Assembly: GCF_012911865.1 (NCBI RefSeq)
Contig: NZ_JAAXYH010000009.1
Location: 62,001 to 126,000 of the forward strand
Direction of reading: 5' to 3'
DNA: 64,000 bases
Source of the DNA: Shewanella salipaludis
Lineage (GTDB): Bacteria; Pseudomonadota; Gammaproteobacteria; Enterobacterales; Shewanellaceae
In this document: one piece after another, positions 31,302 to 39,828 of the stretch
Layout: every line of letters begins with the position of its first letter
Numbering within the stretch: position 1 is the stretch's first letter
Notes under the pieces: model-generated
What the model was told of the DNA's origin: nothing
Seen by the model: only the letters and a program-made list of their open reading frames with translations
Databases searched by the model: none
Position numbers and translations under genes: made by a program

Positions 31302-33174
31302 CGCTAATGTTACCGCGAGTGTCATCGCCGCTGCCGAAGTCGGCAACAGCATGCGCGACCAATGGCATAGGCAACTGGCCGAGGATAATGGCATCGGCTG
31401 CCTGCTCAACTGCTACATACGTGAATATGCCCAGCCTCACGCCCAGGTGTGCTTAAACTATGAGTCGGCGGATCGACCTCTGGCCCTGAGTCATGGCATT
31501 CTGGCGGGTGAGCGTAAGGTGCGGATCTGCTTTCCCGAGTCGGGGGCCGTCCTGCTGCTGGTGGCCGATCGCGTCAGTCTGTTGGGGCGTTGCCGTTTCA
31601 TCGGCCAGCCTTATCTGAAGAGGAAGGGCCATTGCTGGCAGCCCATGGAGGCGTTGGCGCTGGCGCAGTTTCTGCTCGGGCATCTGGCGCGGGTGACAGA
31701 CACGGATTTCAATCACGAGCTGCTGGCGCAGATAGGCAACAGCATGGAGGTGACCAAGGCCTTCGTGCAGCGGCTCGATCCGTATGAGGCAATCCAGGGC
31801 GCCGATGGCGCGCCCTCGGGGCAGCTGAGTGCCCAGACGAGTCTCATCGCCTCCGAGCAGAGTCTGCTGTGGGGCCACGCCATGCATCCGGCGCCCAAGA
31901 GCCGTCATGGGGTGGCGTTCGATGACATGCTCGCCTGTTCGCCCGAGATCCAGGCCAACTTTCCCCTCTACTGGTTCGAGGTCGATGCCGGCTTGGTCAA
32001 ACAGCTGCGCTGCACCCAGGTGTTGCCGCTAACCTTGCTGGAGCAGGCGAGTCAGACACAGGCGCCGAGCGGCCGCTGTCTCTATCCATGCCATCCCTGG
32101 GAAGTGCAGACCATATTGGCGCAGCCCCTGGTGCAGGCGGCAATCGCCGCAGGGCGGATGACCCCTATAGGCAACCTGGGCGCCGAGGTCTATCCGACAT
32201 CGTCGGTGCGAACCACTTATCTGCCGGAGATCAATCAGTTCCTCAAGTTCTCCATTCACGTGCGCCTGACCAATTGTGTGCGCAAGAACGCCTGGTACGA
32301 ATTGGAAAGCGCGGTGGCGCTGAGCCGTCTCCTGCTGGCTGCCACCGAGGATGCCTATTTCCATTGTCCCAAGTTTGCCCTGATGGCCGAGCCTGCGGCC
32401 AGCACCCTGGATCTCTGTGGCCTGGCCCCCAATGCCGAGGAAGACGCCGCGGCCATCATGGTGGCCGAATGTTTCGGGATCCTCTACCGTGACGGCATAG
32501 CACCCGAGTTGCAAGAGAAATACCGGCCGCAGATGGCCGGCGCCCTGTTTGCCTGGGACATGAGGGGCCAAAGCCTATGCGGACAAGCGGTCGCGCGCCT
32601 GGCGCGGCAGCGACAGCAGAGCTATGGCCAGACGGCGCTAACCTGGTTCGACGCCTATCTGGATGCCTTGCTGCCGGGGGTGTTTTACTATTTCTTCAAG
32701 CTGGGCGTCGCATTCGAGCCGCACTTGCAAAACACTGTCATAGGCTTCGATGCCGGCTTGCCTGCCTTCGTGTGGATCCGCGATCTGGAAGGCACCAAGT
32801 TAGTTCCCGAACACTGGCCGGCAGAACGTTTGAGTGGCTGGTCGGCCAAGGCGAAGGCCTCAGTGTACTACAGCCGCGAGCAGGGGTGGCAGCGTATCGG
32901 CTACTGCACCTTAATCAACAATGTCAGCGAAGCCATCTTCCACCTCGCCGGCGGCGATGATGCGCTGGAGGCAAGTCTCTGGCAACGCCTGGCCAAGGCC
33001 ATAGCCCAGTGGCAGCTGCTGCAGGGCGAGCAGCCTGAACTCATGGGGGTGCTGCGAGGCGATGACATTCCTTCAAAAAATAACCTGACCACACGCTTGC
33101 TGAAGCAGGCGGATCGTCTGTCTGGTTACACTCAACTGGCCAATCCCCTGGCCCTAAGCCCGGTGACAGCATGA
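31282..33174 (+). CDS. pvsD: NIS siderophore synthetase, IucA/IucC family (PvsD-like)
   Basis: Second NIS synthetase, 630 residues. Core motifs are complete: LYPCHPWEVQ, TSSVRTTYLPE, FLKFSIHVRLTNCVRKN, and the ATP/substrate region GVAFEPHLQNTVIGF with EPHLQN in the standard form, then the FVWIRDLEGTKL strand. The RBS AAGGAGG is very strong and lies in the end of pvsC. Two different NIS enzymes imply two acylation steps on the citrate backbone or one acylation of citrate and one of a second acid. Its TGA overlaps the following ATG (ATGA). The exact substrate is not readable from sequence. Confidence 0.9.
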   Translation: MLAQSHSANVTASVIAAAEVGNSMRDQWHRQLAEDNGIGCLLNCYIREYAQPHAQVCLNYESADRPLALSHGILAGERKVRICFPESGAVLLLVADRVSLLGRCRFIGQPYLKRKGHCWQPMEALALAQFLLGHLARVTDTDFNHELLAQIGNSMEVTKAFVQRLDPYEAIQGADGAPSGQLSAQTSLIASEQSLLWGHAMHPAPKSRHGVAFDDMLACSPEIQANFPLYWFEVDAGLVKQLRCTQVLPLTLLEQASQTQAPSGRCLYPCHPWEVQTILAQPLVQAAIAAGRMTPIGNLGAEVYPTSSVRTTYLPEINQFLKFSIHVRLTNCVRKNAWYELESAVALSRLLLAATEDAYFHCPKFALMAEPAASTLDLCGLAPNAEEDAAAIMVAECFGILYRDGIAPELQEKYRPQMAGALFAWDMRGQSLCGQAVARLARQRQQSYGQTALTWFDAYLDALLPGVFYYFFKLGVAFEPHLQNTVIGFDAGLPAFVWIRDLEGTKLVPEHWPAERLSGWSAKAKASVYYSREQGWQRIGYCTLINNVSEAIFHLAGGDDALEASLWQRLAKAIAQWQLLQGEQPELMGVLRGDDIPSKNNLTTRLLKQADRLSGYTQLANPLALSPVTA

Positions 33175-34430
33175 TGCCAACCAACACTCAAACCTCGCCT
33201 GCCCAGGTTGGCATCAATAGGGCCAGAATAGCCCAGGCCATAGACACTATCCTTGCCGGACAGGCGCCGGACACCCAGGTATGCGCCTACATCTATGATC
33301 TCCAGGGACTCGAGGCGCATGCCCGGCACCTGGTAGCGGCCCTGCCGGACAACTGTGAGTTTTATTACGCCGCCAAGGCCAATCCCGAGGCCAGGATACT
33401 GGCGACACTGGCACCCGTGGTGCATGGCTTCGAGGCCGCCTCGGGTGGGGAACTCGACTGGCTGCATGCCTGCCATCCCGAGATGCCGTTGATCTTCGGC
33501 GGCCCGGGCAAGCTGATCTCCGAGCTTTCCAGGGCGATAGATCTCGGCATAGAGGCCATACATGTGGAGAGCTTGACCGAGCTCAGGCGGCTCGCCGCCC
33601 TCTGCGCGCAGAAACAGGCGAGTTGCCGGATCCTGCTGCGGATGAACATCTCGCTCGAAGGCATAGCCCAGACTCGGCTGACCATGGGCGGCAAGCCGAC
33701 GCCCTTCGGCATAGACGCGGAAGATCTCGGTGCCGCCATCGACATCATAGCCGCGGCGCCGCAACTGACATTGGCGGGATTTCATTTCCACTTGATGTCC
33801 CACCAGTTGGATGTGCAGCGGCACCTGGCGCTGATCGCGCTGTACTTCGCCACCTTCAAGCGCTGGTGCCGCGAATATTGCTTGGATCTTGGCTTGCTGA
33901 ATGTCGGTGGTGGCATAGGGGTAGATTATGCCAATCCAGAGCAGGTATTCGATTGGCCGGCGTTCTGCGCCGGGCTGGCGCGGCTCATAGAGGAGGCGCA
34001 GCTGACCGGAGTGAAAATCCGTTTCGAGTGCGGCCGCTTCGTCACCGCCGCCGCCGGTTGTTATGTGATGGAAGTGCTGGATATCAAGAAGAACCATGGT
34101 GAATGGTTCGTGATAGCTCACGGCGGTACCCACCATTTCCGGACCCCGGCGGCCCAGAATCATGATCATCCCTTCATGGTGCTGCCCGGGGTGCGGCGAC
34201 GGCAGTCGACCGAGACAGAGGGGGATGACACCAGGCTGGTGCGGCAGCAGGCCACCCTGGTTGGCCAGTTATGTACCCCAAAAGATGTGCTGGCGCGCCG
34301 GCAACACATAGAAGCGCTGCAGTTGGGGGATTATCTGGTATTCACCCACGCTGGGGCCTATGCCTGGAACATCTCGCATCAGCATTTCCTGATGCATGCG
34401 CCACCTGTAATGCACTTCATCGAATCTTGA
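33171..34430 (+). CDS. pvsE: PLP-dependent decarboxylase (fold III; PvsE/SbnH-like)
   Basis: A 419-residue alanine-racemase-fold decarboxylase of the ornithine/diaminopimelate group. The PLP lysine is Lys69 in FYYAAKANPE; other motifs are GFEAASGGELDWL, the phosphate-binding LNVGGGIGVDY, IRFECGRFVTAAAGCY with the PLP-contacting Glu, and the late LCTPKDVLA and GAYAWNISHQHFL blocks. In vibrioferrin synthesis PvsE decarboxylates the serine-derived part to ethanolamine; in staphyloferrin B SbnH does the like with ornithine/diaminopropionate intermediates. Last gene of the operon, followed within 20 bases by a terminator. Confidence 0.88.
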   Translation: MMPTNTQTSPAQVGINRARIAQAIDTILAGQAPDTQVCAYIYDLQGLEAHARHLVAALPDNCEFYYAAKANPEARILATLAPVVHGFEAASGGELDWLHACHPEMPLIFGGPGKLISELSRAIDLGIEAIHVESLTELRRLAALCAQKQASCRILLRMNISLEGIAQTRLTMGGKPTPFGIDAEDLGAAIDIIAAAPQLTLAGFHFHLMSHQLDVQRHLALIALYFATFKRWCREYCLDLGLLNVGGGIGVDYANPEQVFDWPAFCAGLARLIEEAQLTGVKIRFECGRFVTAAAGCYVMEVLDIKKNHGEWFVIAHGGTHHFRTPAAQNHDHPFMVLPGVRRRQSTETEGDDTRLVRQQATLVGQLCTPKDVLARRQHIEALQLGDYLVFTHAGAYAWNISHQHFLMHAPPVMHFIES

Positions 34431-34445
34431 GTGAGGTGACATAGA

Positions 34446-34480
34446 AAAGGCCTGCTGGATGCAGGCCTTTTTCTTTTTTT
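34446..34480. terminator. Bidirectional terminator between the siderophore and trp operons
   Basis: Ten-base-pair stem AAAGGCCTGC / GCAGGCCTTT with loop TGGAT, followed on the plus strand by a long T-rich tail (TTTTTCTTTTTTTT) that runs into eight G. On the minus strand four T follow, so it may also end trpA transcripts. Confidence 0.88.
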
Positions 34481-34528
34481 TGGGGGGGGACGTGTGTCTA
34501 CGCCGGTGGCTCTTGCTAAGCCGGCGGC

Positions 34529-35350
34529 TCAGGTGGCGGCTTTCATGGCGCGGCCGAAGTCCGCCAGCGTCGCCAGCAGCTTGGGCTCGTCATGCAGGTA
34601 GCTCTGAATGATCTTCACCACTGCAGACCCCGAGATGGCACCGGCCGCCCCCGCCTTGATGGCGGCGCTGACCTGGGCCGGTTCGGCGATGCCGAAGCCC
34701 AACAAAGGCGGCGGGGCGTTGAATTCGCGCAGCTGTGCCAGTATCTCTTCCACCGGGGTGCCCGCCTTGGAATCCGTGCCTGTGACGCCGGCACGGGACA
34801 GCAGATAAGTGTAACCTGCGCCGCTCTCACTCACCCGTTGCAGCGTGTGTCTGTCGGCGTTGGGCGGCGCGATGAAGATGGGCGCTATTCCCTGAGCCTT
34901 GGCCGCCTCGGCGAAGGGGGCCGACTCTTCCACCGGCACGTCGGCGATCAATACCGAATCTACCCCGGCGGCGGCGGCCCTGGCGTAGAAGGCCGTTATG
35001 CCGTTGGCAAAGACCAGGTTGGCGTACAGCAACAGGCCTATGGGCAACTCAGGATACTTGGCGCGAATTTGCCCCAGCATCTCGAAGCAGCTGCCAGGGG
35101 TCGTGCCCGCGGCCAGCGAGCGCAGATTGGCGCCCTGGATCACGGGACCGTCGGCCAGGGGATCCGAGAAGGGGAAACCCAGTTCCAGCGCATCGGCGCC
35201 ATTCTCCACCAGGGTGTCTATGATCTTCAGCGACAGCTCGGCCCCGGGATCGCCCAGGGTGACGAAGGGCACGAAGGCGCCGCGGCCCTCGGCCTTGAGG
35301 CGGGCGAAGGTAGCCTGGTAACGGCCGTCATTGGCGTTGATATTGTTCAT
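34529..35350 (-). CDS. trpA: Tryptophan synthase alpha chain
   Basis: Cleaves indole-3-glycerol phosphate to indole for the beta subunit. The 273-residue TIM barrel shows the catalytic Glu in [19 protein letters not shown] together with the catalytic Asp of the same segment, and the phosphate-binding [10 protein letters not shown] and [12 protein letters not shown] blocks. The ATG overlaps the trpB stop (35347-35350), so translation is coupled. Last gene of the trp operon. Confidence 0.98.
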   Translation of the reverse strand: MNNINANDGRYQATFARLKAEGRGAFVPFVTLGDPGAELSLKIIDTLVENGADALELGFPFSDPLADGPVIQGANLRSLAAGTTPGSCFEMLGQIRAKYPELPIGLLLYANLVFANGITAFYARAAAAGVDSVLIADVPVEESAPFAEAAKAQGIAPIFIAPPNADRHTLQRVSESGAGYTYLLSRAGVTGTDSKAGTPVEEILAQLREFNAPPPLLGFGIAEPAQVSAAIKAGAAGAISGSAVVKIIQSYLHDEPKLLATLADFGRAMKAAT

Positions 35351-36555
35351 TTTGATGCTTCCTCGTCCTGGGCTCTGGCGTCTAAGATGTCTGCAACTGT
35401 GAAGATGTCCTTGTCACCCCGGCCCGACAGGTTGACCACCAGCAAGGTTTCCTTGGTGGCAGCGCGTGCCAGCTTGAGTGCGTAGGCGATGGCATGGGCC
35501 GATTCCAGTGCCGGAATGATGCCTTCGCAGCGGGCCAGCAACTGGAAGGCGTCCAGCGCTTCCTCGTCCGTGGCCGACTCATAGCTGGCGCGGCCCGTGG
35601 CATGCAAATGGGCGTGTTGCGGTCCGACCGAAGGGAAGTCCAGTCCGGCGGAGATGGAGTAAGACTCTTCGATCTGGCCTTCGCTGTCCTGCATCAGCGG
35701 CGCCTTCATGCCGAAGAAGATCCCCGTCTTGCCGTGTTTCAGCGGTGCGCCATGCATGGGGGTGTCTATGCCCTTGCCGGCCGGTTCCACCCCTATCAGT
35801 GCCACCTTTGGCTCGTCGATGAAGTCGGCGAACATGCCGATGGCGTTGGAGCCGCCGCCGACGCAGGCGATGACGGCATCGGGTAATCTGCCTTCACGTT
35901 CCAATATCTGCCGCTTGGTTTCCGCGCCTATCATGCGCTGAAATTCCCTCACTATGGTGGGGAAGGGATGGGGACCTGCGGCGGTGCCGAGCAGATAATG
36001 GGCCTTGTCGTAGCTGCCGGACCAGTCGCGCATGGCCTCGTTGCAGGCATCCTTGAGGGTCGCTGAGCCCGAGGTGACGGGAATGACTTCGGCACCCATG
36101 AGGCGCATCCTGAATACGTTGGGGGATTGCCTGGCCACGTCCTTGGCGCCCATGTAGACCTTGCACTTGAGCCCGAGCAGGGCACAGGCCAGTGCCGTGG
36201 CGACCCCGTGCTGGCCCGCGCCCGTCTCGGCGATGATTTCCTGCTTGCCCATGCGCTTGGCCAGCAGCGCCTGGCCCAATACCTGGTTGGTCTTGTGGGC
36301 GCCGCCGTGGAGCAAGTCTTCCCGTTTGAGGTAGATCTTCACCATGGGATTGGGGCTGAGGTTACGGGTCAGGGTCAGCGCCGTCGGCCTGCCGGCGTAG
36401 TTTTGCAGCAGGTCGTTGAACTCGGCCTTGAAGGCGTCATCCTGCTGAGCCTCGACGAAGGCAGTTTCCAGTTGTTGCAGTGCCGGCACCAGAATTTGCG
36501 GTACATACATGCCGCCATATTCGCCGAAATAAGGGTCGAGCTTAAGCTTGGTCAT
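35347..36555 (-). CDS. trpB: Tryptophan synthase beta chain
   Basis: PLP enzyme joining indole and serine to tryptophan. The 402-residue protein has the PLP lysine at residue 88 in [14 protein letters not shown], the catalytic Glu in ETGAGQHG, and the phosphate cup GGGSNAIG. It stands 118 bases after trpC(F), the largest gap in the operon, and overlaps trpA. AAGGATACAGG precedes the ATG. Confidence 0.98.
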   Translation of the reverse strand: MTKLKLDPYFGEYGGMYVPQILVPALQQLETAFVEAQQDDAFKAEFNDLLQNYAGRPTALTLTRNLSPNPMVKIYLKREDLLHGGAHKTNQVLGQALLAKRMGKQEIIAETGAGQHGVATALACALLGLKCKVYMGAKDVARQSPNVFRMRLMGAEVIPVTSGSATLKDACNEAMRDWSGSYDKAHYLLGTAAGPHPFPTIVREFQRMIGAETKRQILEREGRLPDAVIACVGGGSNAIGMFADFIDEPKVALIGVEPAGKGIDTPMHGAPLKHGKTGIFFGMKAPLMQDSEGQIEESYSISAGLDFPSVGPQHAHLHATGRASYESATDEEALDAFQLLARCEGIIPALESAHAIAYALKLARAATKETLLVVNLSGRGDKDIFTVADILDARAQDEEASK

Positions 36556-36673
36556 ACCTGTATCCTTATCTTACATTCATCTTGAGCCATGGCCATCTTG
36601 TGGTGGCCGTGTCTCTGTCGCCTATGTCTTGGGCCGCATGGGGCGGCTATGCAAGGCATGAGCCCGTTGTTCT

Positions 36674-38092
36674 TCAGTAGCGGCGCAGCTGCGCGAAGGC
36701 GGCGGCTATCTTCTCGGCCGACTTGATCCCGGGCGCCGTCTCCAGTCCGGAATTGAAATCCAGACCATAAAATCCTTGGGCGTTGGCTTTCGCGGCATTC
36801 TCCGGGGTTAAGCCGCCCGCCAGCATGGCCTGTGCCTTGTCGACGCATGAATGCTGCAACAGTGAAGACTGCCAGTCGAAACATTGGCCCGTACCGCCAA
36901 ACTGTCCCGCCGCCCGACTGTCGTACAAGTACCTATCCGCCCCCTGGGGCACAGCCGGCTGCGCCTGGGCATCCGAGGTGACAGCTATCGCCTTCCACAC
37001 TTGGGTTTCGCCTTGGCGCTCGTCGCAAGCCTCGGCCAAGGCGGCTTTGAGGGCGGCGATTTCCGGTTCGGTTTCACTGCCATGCAACTGCACCGCATGG
37101 AGCCGCAGGCGCTTGGCCAGGGCGACTATCTCGCTCAGCGGCTGGTCGACGAACACCCCGACAAATTTCAGCTGCGGATCCGTTTCCCTTTGGCGGGTGA
37201 CCAGCTCCAGTGCCTGCTGCGGCGTGAGCGCCCGTGGTGATTTGGGAGCAAAGATCAAGCCGCCGTAGACGGCGCCGGCCCGGGCCACGGCCTGCATGTC
37301 CTCGAGCCGGGTCAGGCCGCAGACCTTGTTGTGGCCATAGATAAGTTGCCTGCAGCCGAGGTCGATATCGGCCTGGGCCATGATGGAGCTGCCCACCAGG
37401 AAGCCATTCACCAGCGGACTCAGGCGCCGCACCTGCTTGTTATCATAGATCCCTGACTCGCTGATGATGACACGATCGGCGGGCACACGCGGCGCCAATG
37501 CTTCAGTGGTGGCCAGATCTGTGCTCAAATCCCGCAGATTGCGGTTGTTGATGCCTATGATGGCGGCGTCCAGGGCGATGGCCCGCTCGAGTTCTTCGGC
37601 GTTGCTGACTTCGGTCAGCACATCGAGGCTAAACTTGGCGGCTTCGCTTGCCAGCTGCCGGTAGCGGCTATCGTCCAACACGGACAACATCAGCAGTATG
37701 GCATCGGCGCCCTGATGCGCCGCGAGCCTGACTTGGTAGCTGTCGACGAAGAAGTCTTTACACAATATGGGTTGGCTGACCCTGGCTCTGACCCTGGGAA
37801 TATAGTCCATGTCGCCCTGGAAGAATTGTTCATCCGTCAGCACAGAGATGCCGGCGGCATAGCGGCCATAGATGTCGGCGATGGCCTCGACATCGAACTC
37901 GTCACGGATCAGCCCCTTGGAGGGGCTGGCCTTCTTGCATTCGAGGATGAAGCCGGCATCGGGGGCCTTCAGGGCCTCGAACAGGCTGCGATCCGATACC
38001 TGTGGCCTCAGGTCGGCCTCGGGGAAGCGGCGTTTCAGCTGCTCAATATGCGCCGCCTTGGTCGCGACTATGCGGGTCAACACGTTACTCAT
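36674..38092 (-). CDS. trpCF: Fused indole-3-glycerol-phosphate synthase / phosphoribosylanthranilate isomerase
   Basis: Two TIM barrels in one chain: the N-terminal IGPS (ILECKKASPSKG, PILCKDFFVD, LTEVSNAEEL, GINNRNLRDL, VISESGIYDN) and the C-terminal PRAI (KVCGLTRLEDM, the FVGVFVDQP strand, VQLHGSE, LAGGLTPEN, LDFNSGLE). This enteric-type fusion catalyses consecutive steps of tryptophan synthesis. I start at the ATG giving MSNVLTRIVATKAAH (472 residues); two ATGs 12 and 24 bases further upstream in frame are possible but have their AAGGA boxes too close. Confidence 0.96.
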   Translation of the reverse strand: MSNVLTRIVATKAAHIEQLKRRFPEADLRPQVSDRSLFEALKAPDAGFILECKKASPSKGLIRDEFDVEAIADIYGRYAAGISVLTDEQFFQGDMDYIPRVRARVSQPILCKDFFVDSYQVRLAAHQGADAILLMLSVLDDSRYRQLASEAAKFSLDVLTEVSNAEELERAIALDAAIIGINNRNLRDLSTDLATTEALAPRVPADRVIISESGIYDNKQVRRLSPLVNGFLVGSSIMAQADIDLGCRQLIYGHNKVCGLTRLEDMQAVARAGAVYGGLIFAPKSPRALTPQQALELVTRQRETDPQLKFVGVFVDQPLSEIVALAKRLRLHAVQLHGSETEPEIAALKAALAEACDERQGETQVWKAIAVTSDAQAQPAVPQGADRYLYDSRAAGQFGGTGQCFDWQSSLLQHSCVDKAQAMLAGGLTPENAAKANAQGFYGLDFNSGLETAPGIKSAEKIAAAFAQLRRY

Positions 38093-38119
38093 GGCGTTAT
38101 TCATTCCTTCACTCATTCC

Positions 38120-39229
38120 TTAACCCTCGGCTCTTGGCTCTAGGTTTTGCTGCAGCAGGTCTTCCTGGCTGGCCTGAGCCAGTTGCAGCAACAGCCCGTA
38201 GGCCTTGCCGCTGTCTATGGTGGCCAGCGCCAGCGCCGTGCCCGCGCGTACCGACTCGCAGACGCCAGCGATATATAAGGCACAACCCGCGTTGATGGCA
38301 ACCGCATTCTTGTGGGCCGTCTTGCCCTTGCCCTGCAATATGGCCTGGGTGATGACGGCATTCTCGCTCGGCTCACCGCCTTCCAGTTCACTCAGCTGGG
38401 CGGCAGGTACCCCCAGGTCAGCCGGCGATAGTCGATACTGGCGAATTTGCCCCTTGTCGAGTTCGGCCACCTGGGTATCGCCATGCAGCGCCACTTCATC
38501 CAGGCCGCTGCCATGGACCACCAGGGCGCGCTTGACCCCGAGGGCCTCGAGCACCTGGGCTATCGGCAGTACCAGCTCTGGGCCATAGACCCCCAGCAAC
38601 ATGGCGTCCGGGCGCGCCGGGTTGATCAGCGGCCCCAACAGATTGAACAGGGTGCGGGTCTTGAGGGCCTGGCGCACCGGCACTGCGTGCTTGACGCCGC
38701 CATGATAGTGGGGGGCGAACAGGAAACACAGCCCGAGTCTGGCCAGGCAATCGCCGGCGGTCCGGGGCGACATGGTCAGTGCTATGCCGCATTGTGCCAG
38801 CAGGTCCGACGAGCCCGACTTGCTGGAGACGCTGCGATTGCCGTGTTTGGCGACCCTGGCGCCGGCGGCTGCGGCGACGAAGGCGGCGGTGGTGGAGATG
38901 TTGATCGTGTTATGGCCGTCGCCGCCTGTGCCGACGATATCCACTATGGCGGTGCCGGCGGGAAATGCCGGCCTGGGGAAAGGCTTGGCCGCCGCCAGCA
39001 GCGCATCGGCGGCGCCGGAGATCTCGGCTATGGTCTCGCCGCGCAGCTTGAGGGCCACCAGCATCCCGGCCATGGCGACTTCACTCAGCTCGCCGGCGAT
39101 CAGGGCATCGAACAGGGCGCGGGTCTGCTCCCGGCTGAGGCTATGGCCCAGGTAGAGTTCATCGAACAGCGGCTGTAAGTCGACCCGGGTTGCAGCAATG
39201 CCCTTGGCCGTGCTCTTAACTGAATTCAT
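38120..39229 (-). CDS. trpD: Anthranilate phosphoribosyltransferase
   Basis: Transfers the phosphoribosyl group to anthranilate. The 369-residue protein has the PRPP-binding DIVGTGGDGHNTINIST, the KHGNRSVSSKSGSSDLL motif and the VHGSGLDE block. Unlike in E. coli it is not fused to the glutamine amidotransferase; trpG is separate and overlaps the trpD start by four bases. The N terminus is somewhat longer than usual (MNSVKSTAKGIAATRVDLQP). Confidence 0.97.
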   Translation of the reverse strand: MNSVKSTAKGIAATRVDLQPLFDELYLGHSLSREQTRALFDALIAGELSEVAMAGMLVALKLRGETIAEISGAADALLAAAKPFPRPAFPAGTAIVDIVGTGGDGHNTINISTTAAFVAAAAGARVAKHGNRSVSSKSGSSDLLAQCGIALTMSPRTAGDCLARLGLCFLFAPHYHGGVKHAVPVRQALKTRTLFNLLGPLINPARPDAMLLGVYGPELVLPIAQVLEALGVKRALVVHGSGLDEVALHGDTQVAELDKGQIRQYRLSPADLGVPAAQLSELEGGEPSENAVITQAILQGKGKTAHKNAVAINAGCALYIAGVCESVRAGTALALATIDSGKAYGLLLQLAQASQEDLLQQNLEPRAEG

Positions 39230-39828
39230 AGCGCCTCCCCCGCATCGGCATCGGCGGTTAGATAGTCCAATGTCTGTAACAATAGCCGACTGCCCAGGGT
39301 GGTGAGTATCGACTCGGGATGAAATTGAAAGCCGACGGCCCTGTGCTGCGGGTGCAAGACGGCCATGGGCATGTCCTCAGTGCTGGCGATGATCTTCAGG
39401 CAGTCGGGCACCCGGGTCGCGACCAGGCTGTGGTAGCGGGCCACGGGCAGTGGCGAGGGCAAGCCGGCGAAGATGCCTGTGCCCCCATGTAAGGTGGGGC
39501 TGGCCTTGCCATGGACCACAGAGGGGGCGCGTTCGACCTTGCCGCCATAATGCTCGACCATGGCCTGATGTCCCAGGCAAATGCCCAGCATGGGCACCTT
39601 GCCGGCGACGCGGGCGAGCAGCGCCATCATAGAGCCGGCCTCGTGGGGCGCACCTGGGCCGGGGGAGAGCACCAGTGCCACCTTGCCCGCCTCCTGGAGC
39701 AGCTTGTCGGCGATATAGTCGGCGTCGACATCGTTGCGATAGATGACGACCTCACAGCCAAGGCTGCGGAATTGATCCACCAGGTTGTAGGTGAAAGAGT
39801 CAAAATTATCCAATAGATAGAGTTTCAT
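39226..39828 (-). CDS. trpG: Anthranilate synthase glutamine amidotransferase component
   Basis: Class I glutamine amidotransferase giving ammonia to TrpE. The 200-residue protein has the nucleophile Cys84 in LGICLGHQAM, the oxyanion strand LSPGPGAP, and the catalytic His-Pro-Glu in FQFHPES. Its start overlaps the trpE stop and its stop overlaps the trpD start, both as ATGA, so the three are translationally linked, which would keep TrpE and TrpG equimolar. Confidence 0.97.
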   Translation of the reverse strand: MKLYLLDNFDSFTYNLVDQFRSLGCEVVIYRNDVDADYIADKLLQEAGKVALVLSPGPGAPHEAGSMMALLARVAGKVPMLGICLGHQAMVEHYGGKVERAPSVVHGKASPTLHGGTGIFAGLPSPLPVARYHSLVATRVPDCLKIIASTEDMPMAVLHPQHRAVGFQFHPESILTTLGSRLLLQTLDYLTADADAGEAL

